This document shows positions 18,410 through 30,200 of a stretch of 64,000 nucleotides of DNA, one piece after another. The stretch comes from Hippopus hippopus. Its lineage: Eukaryota > Mollusca > Bivalvia > Cardiida > Cardiidae. The stretch spans positions 18,150,122 to 18,214,121 of the forward strand of contig OX328101.1 in the NCBI GenBank assembly GCA_946811185.2. Reading direction: 5' to 3'. How positions within the stretch are numbered: the stretch's first letter is position 1; each line of letters starts with the position of its first letter. The position numbers and the translations under genes are program-made. The notes beneath the pieces are model-generated. The model did no database searches. It was not told the DNA's origin and saw only the letters and a program-made list of their open reading frames with translations.

Positions 18410-18585
18410 TTCATTGATTGAATGTTGTTTTTTGCCGTATTCAACATTATTCCAGACATAATTATCACGGCGACAACTCTCATATCTGAAGTGCCCTGGG
18501 TTTTCAACCGTACTAGGCTAGGGCTCTGAAGTGTCTTTCCTCAAGGACACTCCTACGAAAAACCCAGCGCTTCGAGTAACCATAT
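18410..18585 (-). repeat. SINE-like 3' fragment
   Basis: Carries GGGTTTTCAACCGTACTAGGC and the ATTCAACATTATTCCAG tail motif seen on the minus strand in related fragments at 53470-53600 and 58430-58600. Confidence 0.45.
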
Positions 18586-18960
18586 TGTACCCAAATATTT
18601 TTCGTCAGATTTATAAATCATCCAAAGGCAAATCGTCCAAATCGCCCTGCACAGGCCAATCCGCATTCTGACATACCTGTAGTGGATCCAAAATGGAATA
18701 TTGCTTGACATCTTCTCTTTCTGAAGTGAAATAAGTTACGATTTTTACCTTAAACTGGAGCTAAAACCTACCTGTATGCAGATTTCGCATGTTACAAGGA
18801 TAAATTAAACTTGAATTTAAGCTAAACTATAATAAAGAAAACCTCTAGGTTTAACTGTTAGTCCGGGACTTAATAAACTATGTTTATGCAATGGAATAGC
18901 GTGAAACTTGAGTTTAAACTCGAGGTTATCTTTAAACCTGTATTATGCAACCGGCCCTTG

Positions 18961-19368
18961 GAGTTTAAAGCCGTTTCAACATTATATCAGTCATATCACG
19001 TGAGCAAAAGCGGCTATTCTTGCTTTCTCAGAGTTTGTTCTACCAGTACCTCGCACTCCAAGGGGTAAATGTTTGGATTTTAAGGTCGTTTCAAAATTAT
19101 TTCAGTCATATCACGGCGGCAAGAGCAGCTATTCTTGCTTTCTTAGAGTTTGTTTCATCAGTACCTCGCACAACATTCTTCCAACGTCTCTGGCTGATTT
19201 TCCACATAAATATCGTTGAAATAATGAACAGCGGTGAGAGAGGAATGAATCCTGTCGCGATATCTATGATCAATCTTCGGAAGGAAATTGGCCGAGCTGG
19301 GGATTCGATTCAGCCACCACCTGGCCTGAAGTCTTAACGCTATCGACTGAGATACCGTGCTCAGCCGA
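18961..19368 (-). mobile_element. tRNA-derived SINE, family 2: one long copy plus a truncated tandem copy
   Basis: Read on the minus strand, 19368-19070 has a degraded tRNA-like head, then the GGAAAGAAATTGG/GAATGAATCCTGTCGCGA body and an AAATTATTTCAG tail. 19063-18961 repeats only the 3' part. Compare the better plus copies at 19636 and 31221. Confidence 0.65.
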
Positions 19369-19635
19369 AGTCGTTATGCGTAAACTTTATCGGAACTGTT
19401 TTTCGCATTGGAGGCACAAACCTGTCAAAGAAGAGAATATGGCTTAATCGAGAATTTCAGTACATATCAAGATATACACCAGTGTTTTAACTGGGTATGA
19501 GCTATTACTCCTTACATATTGCTTGAACAAATTGACCTGAAACTGACCTCTATGTAAGGAATAATTAGAGAGTGAATATTTATTTCATGCTTTCCGGTAG
19601 ATTAACGAGAAATATCGATATTTCATGGTTACGAG

Positions 19636-19953
19636 CCGAGCCCCAGTAGCTCAGTCGGTAGCGTGCAGAACTTGAGAACAAGGGGTCCAGGGTTCAATCC
19701 CTGGCTACGACCCCTGGCTCGGCCAATTTCTTTCCAAGGATTGATGATAGTCACTGCGACAGGATTCATTCCTCTCCCACCGCTGACCATTGTCTCGACG
19801 ATGATTATGTGGGAAAGCAGCCAGTGGCTTGGAAAGAAAATTGTGAGGAGTACTGGTAAAAGAGACTCCAGGAAAGCATGGATAGGTGCACTGGCCATCG
19901 CGATATAACTGAAATAATGTTGAAAACGGCTTTAAACACCATACAATCAATCA
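19636..19953 (+). mobile_element. tRNA-derived SINE, family 2
   Basis: Head with A box (TAGCTCAGTCGGT) and B box (GGTTCAATCCC), a body with GATTGATGATAGTCACTGCGACAGGATTCATTCC, and a tail TGAAAACGGC...ATACAATCAATCA. The same structure recurs at 31221-31524. The small frames across it are accidental. Confidence 0.85.
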
Positions 19954-20231
19954 TGGTTACGACCAGTGAAAATACCGATTTTTTTATTCTAACTCTTCAA
20001 TTGAAGGCGGAAACAGTTGTTCCCGCGCATAGTTACCTAGGTATAATGTGCGTGCCTCACAACCAGATGGAAATATGACGTAATTTACCTTACATTTCTC
20101 GCGCTTAACGTAATATTGTAATGCGTTGCTATGCGGAAGGGGTACGCCACGGGGAATAACCGAAAAGAACTGTACTGAATTTTAATTAAGTATCTCCCAG
20201 AAAGGGTTCAAAGCATGAAGTAAATAGAATA

Positions 20232-20374
20232 TTTGTTTTTTTCGGTGAAAGATCGAAATTTATTTCATCGAGTGAACATCATCGATAATATTTTCACTGC
20301 AGCCACTCATGAAAATATTACCGATGATGTTCACTCGATGAAATAAATTTTGATCTTTCACCGTAAAGAACAAA
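20232..20374. repeat. Palindromic MITE with about 60-bp arms
   Basis: GGTGAAAGATCGAAATTTATTTCATCGAGTGAACATCATCG is mirrored almost perfectly after a short centre (CTGCAGCCACTC). Relatives are at 52250-52352 and 52480-52615. Confidence 0.85.
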
Positions 20375-21138
20375 TATCCTCTATATCTACTCATTAATTG
20401 GTTTATTATTGATAAATGATAATGTCATCAATAAGAAAGTCTAAACAATAATTGCAACAATGATTAAATAGGCACTAGATTTAAGAGATAGTCTTTTAGA
20501 AACTAGCGACATGAACAATACATTTACAAACTCATATCGTTCGAGTCATATTAAATGATTTGACTGACAATTTATTTGTTACAAGTAATTGCTTTCAAAG
20601 TAGATACGTATATACCGTATTTGGTCATCTTGAAAATATCAATAATCGAGGTTCCTAGAATACCACTAACCACATTTAGAACAAGGATGTTGCTCAAGGA
20701 CATTGCTTATACAGACATCCAGTTTGTATATCAAATTTACTTTACCAGACGGCAAATCTTGGACTCGTTCATATTAAAAGGATTTGCAAGATGACAGCAT
20801 GAATGTGGTTCAAACGATAGATTTTCGCTTTGAAAGAACAGAAAATGGATAGTTGGGATGGGCTGGTCACCAACATTAAGTCACTTTTCCCACAATGTCT
20901 TTGAAAGATTTCTTCCATGGGAAGTGGTGTCATAAATGCTAAATGTCTTGCAAAAACAGAACAAAAAACTGTAAAGCAAACAAAACAGAAAAACAAGCAA
21001 ACACTAAAAGCGCCCTCATAGATTCGACTATACATATCCAGCTACATATTACACCACGATAGAGAATCCGTCATGATATACAGAAATATTGCTTCAAACT
21101 GCAGTCAAAGAAATCGGTATCCGAGAACTTGTACGCGT
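20375..21138. other. No gene recognised
   Basis: Downstream of the epimerase gene. No coding signal of my own finding and no strong repeat. It could hold the 3' untranslated part of that gene. Confidence 0.4.
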
Positions 21139-22071
21139 CTAGTTATTTCGGTACTGATCAAGCCTTGTTTCTTTGATGTGGACAATGGCTTTAAAAAGGT
21201 CACGAATACCTTTTTCTATTGGAATTTCCGATCGGAATCCAAGTTTCCTGATCTTGTCATAGGACACTTCGTAGTCTCGCTTATCCAAATCCACTCCGGT
21301 ATTGCATTCTTTAATGATGCATCCATCCATAAAACTCTGGATTAGTTTGGCGACTTGAAGCTTTGTCATATTCATACTTTCATCCCCTACGTTGTAAGCC
21401 TGACCTTTCATTACTTCAGCGTAATCAAGAGCGAATACAAATGCGGCTGCAGCATCTTTAACATGAAGAAAGGTTCTACGAAAATGCCCTTCATACAAAT
21501 CAATACATTTTTCATGAGCGGCCTTGAAAGACAAGTCATTGATCAACAAATCAAGACGAAGGCGTGGCGATAAGCCGAAAACAGTTGCGAGTCTCAAGGC
21601 GATTCCACCCGCATCTACCACAAGCTTTTCCGCATCGGCCTTGGTCTTACCATAGAGCGTTAATGGACTTATTGTTGTTTTTTCGGTACATACACCTTCA
21701 ACAGAGCCATAACAGGATCCTGTGCTCGCAAATATTAGAATCTGTCCTGGAGTCTTCAGGTCGACGACGTTTTTTGTACCGCAGACGTTTGTCACTGTCG
21801 CAGTCTTCGGATCTTTGTTGCATGCTGGGTATCCGACGATGGCTGCAAGATGGATGATCGCATCCTGGTCTTTCATAACTTCTGAAAGACGATCTGTATC
21901 ATTTATGTCTCCATAAACAATCTTACAGTTCGGGTCTCCGGCAAAAGATAGAACTGGGTCAATACCCCATTTAAAGATATCGTAGATGGTGACATTATGC
22001 TGTTTCTCCAGCAGAAGTGGCACCAAGGTTGTACCGATGTATCCGGCTCCACCAGTAACTAAGACTCTCAT
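21139..22071 (-). CDS. NAD-dependent epimerase/dehydratase (extended SDR, GalE-like)
   Basis: Enzyme of 310 residues from the chosen start. The Rossmann NAD-binding glycine motif GGAGYIG is at 7-13. DINDTD gives the acidic cofactor-adenine site, HLAAIVGYP follows, and the catalytic set is the ASTGS serine region (116-119) with YGKTK (Tyr140, Lys144). The C-terminal part (RRTFLHVKDAA, YNVGDESMN) would bind a nucleotide-sugar-type substrate, which cannot be named. The longer frame adds 14 residues, but TTTTCTTTCAG, a good splice acceptor, ends 8 bp before this ATG, so I prefer Met at 22071 and an upstream untranslated exon. The coding part is intronless and reads like bacterial relatives. Cytosolic; no signal or membrane segment. 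Confidence 0.9.
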   Translation of the reverse strand: MRVLVTGGAGYIGTTLVPLLLEKQHNVTIYDIFKWGIDPVLSFAGDPNCKIVYGDINDTDRLSEVMKDQDAIIHLAAIVGYPACNKDPKTATVTNVCGTKNVVDLKTPGQILIFASTGSCYGSVEGVCTEKTTISPLTLYGKTKADAEKLVVDAGGIALRLATVFGLSPRLRLDLLINDLSFKAAHEKCIDLYEGHFRRTFLHVKDAAAAFVFALDYAEVMKGQAYNVGDESMNMTKLQVAKLIQSFMDGCIIKECNTGVDLDKRDYEVSYDKIRKLGFRSEIPIEKGIRDLFKAIVHIKETRLDQYRNN

Positions 22072-22090
22072 TGTTTGAGCTGAAAGAAAA
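22072..22090 (-). promoter_or_regulatory. Putative 3' splice site before the epimerase start
   Basis: On the minus strand a pyrimidine-rich tract ends in TTTTCTTTCAG at 22080, followed by CTCAAACA and the ATG. This implies an intron in the 5' untranslated region; the donor and first exon are not identified. Confidence 0.55.
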
Positions 22091-22120
22091 TTTATCTCTT
22101 TATTTTTTTTCAATTACCTA

Positions 22121-22327
22121 TTTACCATGACCCAGAATTTTAGACTTGTCCAAATTGAAAGCATTTGTAGACAACACATTCATTGTAACTCAAAACACGA
22201 ATTTTGTCCTTCAAGGAGTAGAAACATCGTCGGATAAGATGAAAATGCTGGTTCCCTGCATTTCTCCTTTCCCAAGATGTTTTCAATAGCCTCGGAGATG
22301 TCCAAACCCGAACTCTTAGTATTGTGT
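22121..22327 (+). repeat. TTAA MITE copy
   Basis: Family phrases TTTACCATGAC, TTAGACTTGTCCAAATTGAAAGCATTTG, GAAAATGCTGG and a final TATTGTGTG. Both TTAA ends are eroded. Confidence 0.75.
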
Positions 22328-22472
22328 GTCTTATCCATGAAACATTTATTTCATAACTTTGATTTCCTTTATCCTGCTCAAATCGCATCACCTGAAAACA
22401 AAATGTGGAAAATATAGACCGAAAGAACAGATAACAAATCTAACATGTCGCTGTGCTATATCACCTTCATTT

Positions 22473-22512
22473 AGATAGATAGATAGATAGATAGATAGAT
22501 ACATACATACAT
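22473..22512. repeat. GATA/CATA microsatellite
   Basis: About seven tandem GATA units followed by three CATA units. Confidence 0.9.
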
Positions 22513-22854
22513 GTACATTGGGGAAAATAACGTTACCTATAAATAAGGCTTTTGCTTCAGTTGAAGTGTATGATATTCTTTTCAATACGGGTTTCCGAAA
22601 TGAGAATTTATTTTATTAAAAATAAAACGTGTTTATGACTTTTTTCAAGCTGTTGCAGGAATTGGCACAATGTATAAGTAATGAAAAAAAAGTACGGTTT
22701 GTACGAAAAATGTAAACATGTATAAAAAATAAAACAGCTTTTTACTTTTCATTTTCACTTGAAACAATTTAGCGGTAAGCGACTTTGAAAATATTTTTGA
22801 AAAAGACGACAAGAATATACTCCTGATCCAAGAAAGCGTTATTCTAAATGGTCC

Positions 22855-23425
22855 GTTAAAACATGGGATTGTTTGGTAATTTAGATTTTTATCACAGAAC
22901 TTCCCTTAATTTTTAGTGTAATACGGCCACTGCGAATGTTCTCATCTTACACACGTCCGAGATAGGCAAATAGTGCCGTATTAGATCAAAGCTCTAGATC
23001 ATACACCTCATTTCCAAGTTATTGCTGATCCAGATCTTTCTGTAACATTTACTGCCAAAGTTGATGACCACGACAAAGTCAAGAATCTTATCATCTCCAG
23101 ATTTCAAAACTAAATCATTTTATGCAAATTTCTTTGAAACTATTTTTCTCTGTGATGTACAAACCTGTCAAAGAAAGGAAATGGCTTCATGTTAATTTCA
23201 ATACACATGCAGATGTAAGCCGATGTTGTAACACATCATTAACTAGAATTCTTGAGATACAGTAAATCTAATGAGACAAAAAGAATCTGACATTTCGTTG
23301 GCTTTTGAGGTAAAACTTTGTTAAATCGTCGTCAAAAAATGTTATTAGGCGAGCCTATAGCACACTAAAAAGTTTTTTTCTAAACTCGTTTATAAAAATG
23401 TTCAGCTCAAATGCCAACTCATATC
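22855..23425. repeat. Dispersed repeat shared with 58785-59240
   Basis: Both loci contain, in the same order, a TATCACAGAACTTCCCTTAATTTT-like phrase, AAAAAGAATC(T/C)(G/A)ACATT(T)CGTTGGC, and an AAATGCCAACTCAT-like phrase. The elements between have diverged. No coding pattern was seen in either. Confidence 0.55.
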
Positions 23426-23432
23426 ATGGTTG

Positions 23433-23616
23433 TATTCACCAACCATTCTTTAAGAACATTCTTAGTCTTATTTTCCAAGGTTTTTAAACTTGAAAGAAAT
23501 ATAACTTCTGATTGGCTTAACCAAATGACTTAGCCAATCACAAGTTGTGTTACTTTCAAATATAGACAATTCTGGAGAATAAGACAAAGAGCATTCTTAT
23601 GAATGGTTGGTGAATA
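23433..23616. repeat. Fold-back MITE (CACCAACC family), best copy
   Basis: TATTCACCAACCATTCTT at the left is mirrored by GAATGGTTGGTGAATA at the right. The interior carries CTGATTGGCTTA paired with TAGCCAATCA. Confidence 0.85.
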
Positions 23617-23644
23617 CAGTCCCAGATCCTGTATATCTCCTCAC

Positions 23645-24070
23645 TAGGCAACACAATTTTGGACTCGTCCATATTCGAAGCATTTGCAAACGACAATCTA
23701 GATTTGACTTAAATGATTGGATTTGACTTTGAAAGGTTGGTAAACATTGTTGAAAAAGCAGAAAATGCTGGCTACCGATGCTTCAGTGCCGGAAGAGGTG
23801 ATCCTCGCTATATGCATTCTGTGTTTCAATTTGTCAATATCTTTAGCTCTTTCCCTGACGACAAACCTTTAGACTTGTCCAAATAGAAGCATTTGCAGAC
23901 GACAGATTAAAGGAAGCTCAAAAACTGGAAAATTCCTCTTTTCTGAAAAGGGAAGAAAATATTGTGGAAACAAGTGAAAATTCTGGTTATCGGCATCGTT
24001 ACCTTCTCCCCCACAATGATTTCAATTGCTTTCTTATTTGGGGTCGATGAAGCATGGGTTTGTGTGGAAA
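23645..24070 (+). repeat. Two adjacent degraded TTAA MITE copies
   Basis: Copies at about 23645-23790 and 23850-24070. Each shows TTGGACTCGTCCA/TTAGACTTGTCCAAA, AAGCATTTGCAAACGACA and the hairpin-core remnant. Confidence 0.6.
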
Positions 24071-24440
24071 TGGTAAATCGCTAGTAGTATTATTAAAAAA
24101 AAAAATCCTCATTTTCAGTGGGTTGTGTTTTCAGCCGGAAAAATGGGAATCGAGTTTATTTAGCGCTGAGAAATTTAACAACCAGTATATATACCAAAAC
24201 AAGCTATATGATCAACTAAGATATTCTAAATACATGTATTTCTATTACCGTTACCGCTACTGAACTTTAAAGTTGGCTTTTTCCGCAGCTGTAAACATAA
24301 TTCCATTGTACATGGTGAGGCATTTTAGTGATCATTTAAAAAGCAATAGCACATGGTGTAAATCAAAGATCAGTATGCATAATTCTGATCTTCGCCGTCT
24401 GCGAAAGCTATTTAATGCCCGTGCTTGAACAAGACTGTTT

Positions 24441-25075
24441 GATTGAATTTTGGTTTATTTATCGTCGCCACTGGTTGCCCATATGGGCGACGCCCCTGAA
24501 GACTGTTAGTTTTGTTATGGGGATAGTGCAAGATACAGGACGAAACTCGTCATAAGTTACGCCTGGTTTTTTAACGTGTTCGGTGTATAGCACGGTCACA
24601 CGGGACTCCGGTTTAATGTCTCATCTGACAGACTATTGATGATTTCAGTTGGCTCGAACCAACACCCTCAAGTGACCCAAGACTTGATGTTGAGACGTCG
24701 CGTCAAAAGGTGGCGTCCCTATTAAAATTTCGTAATGTGAGCATTCATTTAACGTACGATATAAAACACAAAGTTTTGCTATGCTACTATTATATATCAA
24801 AATAAAGGTATAAGATTGCAGGTTTCAGTGGTGTTATTATTGTTTGAATATAATGACTGTCTGCGTAGAATTGTCCGTCCATATATCAAATGATTGGTAA
24901 AAATTCACATGTCCCATGTTACATTTGCGTCAGGACCTCATCGAAACTTTCTTCGTGCAGACAATAAAGGCGGGAAAACTCACTATTGTTGTCTACGCTC
25001 TACAACCTGTACTATTGTTGTCTACGCTCTACAAGTCCTACGCTCTACAACCTGAGCTATGCGGGCTGTTCCTTA
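24441..25075 (-). mobile_element. Family 1 SINE split by about 280 bp, head expanded in tandem
   Basis: On the minus strand, 25072-24985 is the tRNA-like head (AGCCCGCATAGCTCAG, TAGAGCGTAGG) with the TTGTAGAGCGTAG phrase repeated three times. 24703-24441 is the rest of the SINE, from its GGTTCGAGCC B-box region to the tail. About 280 bp of unrelated DNA lie between. Confidence 0.6.
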
Positions 25076-25867
25076 CACAAAACGGATGGATGATAGCTTT
25101 TCAGTAGCTCAGATAATAGCTTAATGGAAGGCAGAGCAATTTGAATACACTTAACAAAACTTGTAAACCGCCACTTTTCAAAAAAAAAAAAAAAACGAAT
25201 TCTCGACATCTACTCATACAACAATGAAAAGTCAATTCTTGATATCTTTTTCCTTGTTTTTTTTAATGTTTGTTTTATCATTAATGTTATAACGCTTGCC
25301 AATTTGGTGGCAAAAGAATAAAACAGTACTTATAATCTTTATCAAAAACAAATTTCCAAAACGAGGTAATTAAATGGGGTAACCTATCTCATGATAATTT
25401 GTTGATTCTGCTCAGGCTAACCGAAATTCTTTAAAATGAGCGGTGGTACTATAAAAGTTTTTCTCAGTTTACCTTTTAAAGGTGAAATACATATCAATTT
25501 ACAAGTAACTTTAAATATTGTATCACAAACGAACCCTGTATCATATCTAAAATCGTATACGATCATAAATATACTTGTTTTGGTGAACTGTCAGATAGTT
25601 TTTCTTTTGTTATCAGGAAGAGTTGTGAGTTCCGCTACATACACACACAAATAAAAAACCCTTGGTTTGTTTACTGTCGATAAAAACTGGCAAGCCTTCT
25701 AATAAGTGCAAGATAATATCAAATGCAAACTGTTGGTTCGATTCTATAGCACCAAAGAGTACAAAGGGAACAATCTCCTAAATATCTAAAATATTTAGAT
25801 GTGATAGGTAAATAATTTGAACCTATTGCGCCCAAAAAAAGAACAGGTCATTGTAACTTGCTCTATC
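25076..25867. other. No gene recognised
   Basis: AT-rich DNA with a poly-A run at 25180-25194. Nothing else can be supported. Confidence 0.4.
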
Positions 25868-26180
25868 TTTATGAAGTGGCTATCTAAAGTTAATAATAAA
25901 TAGTAGAAACACACAGAATTTGCTATTTACAGTTAATAATCAATGGCCAAAAACGAAGAAATGACTACCGTTAAAATTCAATGGCCAAAAAAGTAGAAAT
26001 TGCTATTTACAGTTAACGATCAATAGCCCAAGAAATGTAGCAATGGCTATATACAATTATCTATCGATAGAAAAAGACAGGAAATCTTCATTAAGAGTTA
26101 ACTGCCAATGGCTCAAAAAGTGAAATAGGCTATTTACAGTTAACTATCAACAGCCAAAAACCGAGAACTGGCTATTGATA
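25868..26180 (+). repeat. Irregular minisatellite, left block
   Basis: Repeats of GGCTATTTACAGTTAA...CAATGGCCAAAAA with spacing of about 40-80 bp. The same repeat in the same orientation resumes at 30395-30612. Confidence 0.7.
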
Positions 26181-26475
26181 TGATCACACGTGAAATCACT
26201 GTGTATGGTTCAGTTTGCGGTAACTGTGGTTTTATCGGTCAGACAGTTTTCATATTATGGTCATATTAAGCATGCATGTTATGCTATCGAAAAATGGGTA
26301 GATCCGGTCAATACTAGGCTAAATGTTACGAAACGGCGCGAAACAAGTGTTTCGAACGATTTGTACATGCGAATTATTGACTTTAGTGAAACAGGTCAAA
26401 TATTCTTCCAATAGATTCTAACAACTCCTAGAGTAAGAAAAATACAAATCAATTCGAAAATATTCAAAACTGGCA

Positions 26476-27046
26476 ATGCCAAGCTTTTCTCATTGTCAGT
26501 GTATTGAGGCTTTAATAGAGGTTACTCTGCAGGGATTTAATTTCCACAAAAACTCTAGACGTTATCTTCGCACGAGGCTTCAGCAAACAGGAGCAACTGA
26601 CGATCGTCCTCGAACCGGCAGGCGTCGCGTAACTTACATGAGATTAGATCGTTATTTACGCATACCAAACATCGCGGGGTATATTAATCAGGTGTTGAGA
26701 CCAGTATTCCATTCCTTAATCAGCATGCCCCCGCCACACTAATTCATGGCAATGCACGTCCGCACACGGCACGCCTTACGCAGCAATGTTTAAATGCAAA
26801 TGGTGTAGACATCTTGCCTTGGTCCGCCGTTTTTAAAAGGCCTATATAATATTCGGCATATTTGGGATCTTCTTGGACGAAGTGTTAGGTCAAGGCATGA
26901 TGTCAGCTATGTGCAGGAGCTAGAGAATGCTCTACAAATAGAACTGTACAACATTCCACCTCGTATCGTACAACGTAACGTCAATTTAACGAGACGTAGT
27001 ATTGTTCAAGTAACCCTAAAAGCTGGTGGCCACACCCAACATTGAC
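26476..27046 (+). pseudogene. Tc1-like transposase remnant with the middle deleted
   Basis: The first part encodes a paired-like DNA-binding region with TGATDDRPRTGRRR, the linker typical of Tc1 transposases. From about 26860 the frame resumes with WDLLGRSVRSRHD and ELENALQIELYNIPPRIVQ, the C-terminal end of the same family. The DDE core between is missing, so the copy is dead. Confidence 0.8.
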
Positions 27047-27213
27047 GAAAATATCACAACACAGTGAAATCTTTTCAAGAGTCATAAAGCAAAGCTTAAT
27101 TCACAGCAAGACAATGAGCCAATTTGTGCATTTAAAATTTTGACCATACCGCGCGCAATCACAAAATATACGTCTATAGAAACCGCTATTTGAAAACAAG
27201 TTATACCACTTTG

Positions 27214-30200
27214 TACGAGGGTTGTTTTATAATTGATGCAACTGATACAAAATCTTGAAATCCTCAATAAACATTGTGAGAAGATCTACGCTACAAGATT
27301 AAGCAATCATTAAACTATAGATGTGTACAGTTTTGTACATGTATCTCGCTTTACTTTGGAATACGGTCACTTTTAACAAGGTCCCTTGGTATCAATACAT
27401 GCAAATATGGTTTGAAAACGCTCAGTTAATTGGCTTCAAATACGGAGCTGCATTTATAGAAGCCACAAACTTGGTATAAGTGCGAAAACTGTTTTCACTG
27501 AAGCATGTGATATTTATAGTAGGAATGAAATTCAAAATAGCTCTATTACGACATGGATATCTCGTTTTAGACCTGGCAGAGAGCAGGTTGAAAACTTAAA
27601 ACACAGTGGACGCCCTAAAACAGCTACAACCAAAGAAAAAGTGTAACTTGTAAAAGAATGGATTGAAAAAGATACCCATTTAAATGTTGGTGATATACCC
27701 GTCGGTCAGGTACATCATCGGCGAGAGTTCATTTCATTCTTCGCAAGATACTGCTTGTAAAGAAGAAAAGTATGCGGTGGATACCCAAAAGACAGAAGAC
27801 CAGAAGAAGGAGCATGTCAAATGGGCCAAACAACTCCTTTAACTGTACCCAAGGTACCATAAAAAGCGTTTTTGTGACTTTATTACGGGAGATGAAACTT
27901 GGGTACACTTTTTCTAGCCTAAAAGGAAGTGTGCTGATACACTTAGTGGCACAACTGAGTTCCCAAAAACAAAATGGCGACGTGATCGGAAAAGATGCGC
28001 TAGATTCAAAGTAAATCTTTCGTTTACTTTTGCAATCCCAACCTATAAATTATACACCGGATGATTCACCCGGGTATCGATAGTAACGTATCACCACATG
28101 ACACCATGGTGAAACACCAGAACGAAATGTTTCCGGGTCGTAGTGAAAAACCAGAACGAAATGCTTCCGGGTCGTAGTAGTCAAAAGTAGTTTCACTTGA
28201 AAATTTGATACCAAGCACTTCTGCCACACTGTTTTAACATGAAGTATGGGAGGACATGTCTAAAATGTGTTTCTGAAGTTAATTTGATTATTTCTTCAGA
28301 GAATGAATGCATTTTATGTATTTCTTTTAGGACTATTTTTTGGTATGTGACCAGGCATGGTCTATCACCAGTTAGGGCCTAGGCCGACAGCGATTTTCCG
28401 AGGGTCGATGTGTTTGAAGAGGAATAGCAAAAAAGTTCATCGCTCATGATGCCATTTTCTGCTGCTTTTTGTGGCCAGTCGAAGACAGTGGTTTTTACTG
28501 TATTTTCAATTAGCGAAAAAGTTACCGGTGTGACACCCATGGCGGCTTCAATAAACAGAATACCGGCGCCTAGTACGCAATTGTTACACACTGACAGGAA
28601 TTGACACCCGACATGAAAAATCTTTTCGTACATCTTCTTTAACAGGGCTGCAGTCTTAGCAAAATAAGCAAAACAATCGGAAAATGTTGGAGAACGCTTT
28701 CCAATTTTTCAAAGCGTTTACAAACTTCAACTAGCGAGGAAAACCAGGGTCAAAGTGAAAGGAAGAAAACAACCGAGTTGAGGAATGATGACTTTTTCTT
28801 ATGGCAAAAAATAATAAATAAGCGAGAGACATTCGATGGTTTAACCTGTCGGTTTAATGAAGAAAATTACCGGAACTTGTTAGCGTGATAAGTTAAGAGA
28901 CCTTTAGTTAATGAGCAATTGAAACAAAGAAGAGTTTCAATGATATCTACCGTTTCGAGAGTAAATCGTCTGCAAAGATTGCGGTTTTGTAGGGAGATAT
29001 ATAGACAGTCAATGAAAACAAGGAAAAAATGTGGTTTGTAGCACAGAAATCAAGATTGTGATAAGGAACAGCAAGAAAGTTTGTGTTTGGAGAAAGAACG
29101 ACCAAAAATATTTACTACAATGAGCGGGCCAGTATGGCGATTTTGAACGTCCCTCACTGATAGTGGTTATGGATTGGGGCTGTGTATGCTTAAACGGAGT
29201 TGGTAGATTAGTCAAAACCAACAACCAACAGAACAGTGAAAAGCGACAAGTATATTCAAAACCTCGACAATTACTTTTAGCCAGTTGCAGCTAGACATTT
29301 CGGAATTAAACCCCTGATTTTTCAAAGAAAATGCACCATACCACGTGTCAAGAGCCTCAAATACCTGGAAGGCAGAAAATAATTTCGGCCTTCTTGATAG
29401 ACTCCTACAAAGCCAAATCCTTGATATTATTGGAAATTTATTGAGATATTTGAAAAACCGGCTAGAAAAAAAAGTGGAAGGAATTTAATCTCAAAAACAT
29501 CGTATATGAAACTAGGACCTCCATAAGTGTAGACCAAAAAGCTTTACAACAATATCCAAAAACAAAATTCGGAAATAAGAAAGGCAAAAGACCGTATGAC
29601 AAATTTTGAATCTAAATATCTGTGTATTTCTTTTCATTTTTTACATTTTCGTCATTACATTTGAGTAATAGTTGAGAGAACGTCATGAAATTACTCTGAC
29701 GTTGGGAACTCAATTTTGGCCACTGAGTGTAGAGTATGGGTGACAAAAAAATGCAAAGCAGCCTGTCATCGCCAAATGATCCTGCAATTCAAATTCCTGT
29801 TCCAAAGGGAAAAAGTGTAACAGCAACTTTTTATGAAAAATGTGGTTCCGAAGAAAATGTAAAAGTATTTCAAAAAACGTCGCCCGAAACACTGTATGAA
29901 ATGTGTTTCACTCCTTCATGACAATGCGTTCTTGCATAAGACACATCTTGTCGGAAAGATGACGAGTATTGCAGCACTCAGCCTTTTCGCCAGATCTGGC
30001 TCTGTGTGACTATTTTTTGTTTCCATGACTAAAATCGGCTCTAGCTGGAAAAAGATATGCTTCACGTAATGCCCTGGGATCTGCTATATGTCATTACCTT
30101 CGACAAATGCCACTTGCAGACCATGAAAAATGTTTTCAAAACTAGATTAAAGGGTTGAAATTGTGCATAAAGTCAAAAGGAGAGTATTTTTAGAAGAGAA

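Larger units (their letters stand above)
16928..18957. mobile_element. DNA transposon with GGGCCGGTTGCATAA inverted ends
   Basis: GGGCCGGTTGCATAA at 16928 is mirrored by TTATGCAACCGGCCC-type sequence ending at 18957, and the similarity extends inward (GGTTTA). TTG flanks both sides (16925-16927 and 18958-18960), consistent with a 3-bp target duplication of the PIF-Harbinger kind. No transposase is visible in its 2.03 kb, so it is non-autonomous. It contains a degraded TTAA MITE (17428-17645) and a SINE-like fragment (18410-18585). Confidence 0.6.

Noticed and set aside
28379..28633. 84-aa minus-strand gene
   Set aside because: No family, start context or neighbours support it; it lies in a block inserted in a dead mariner.
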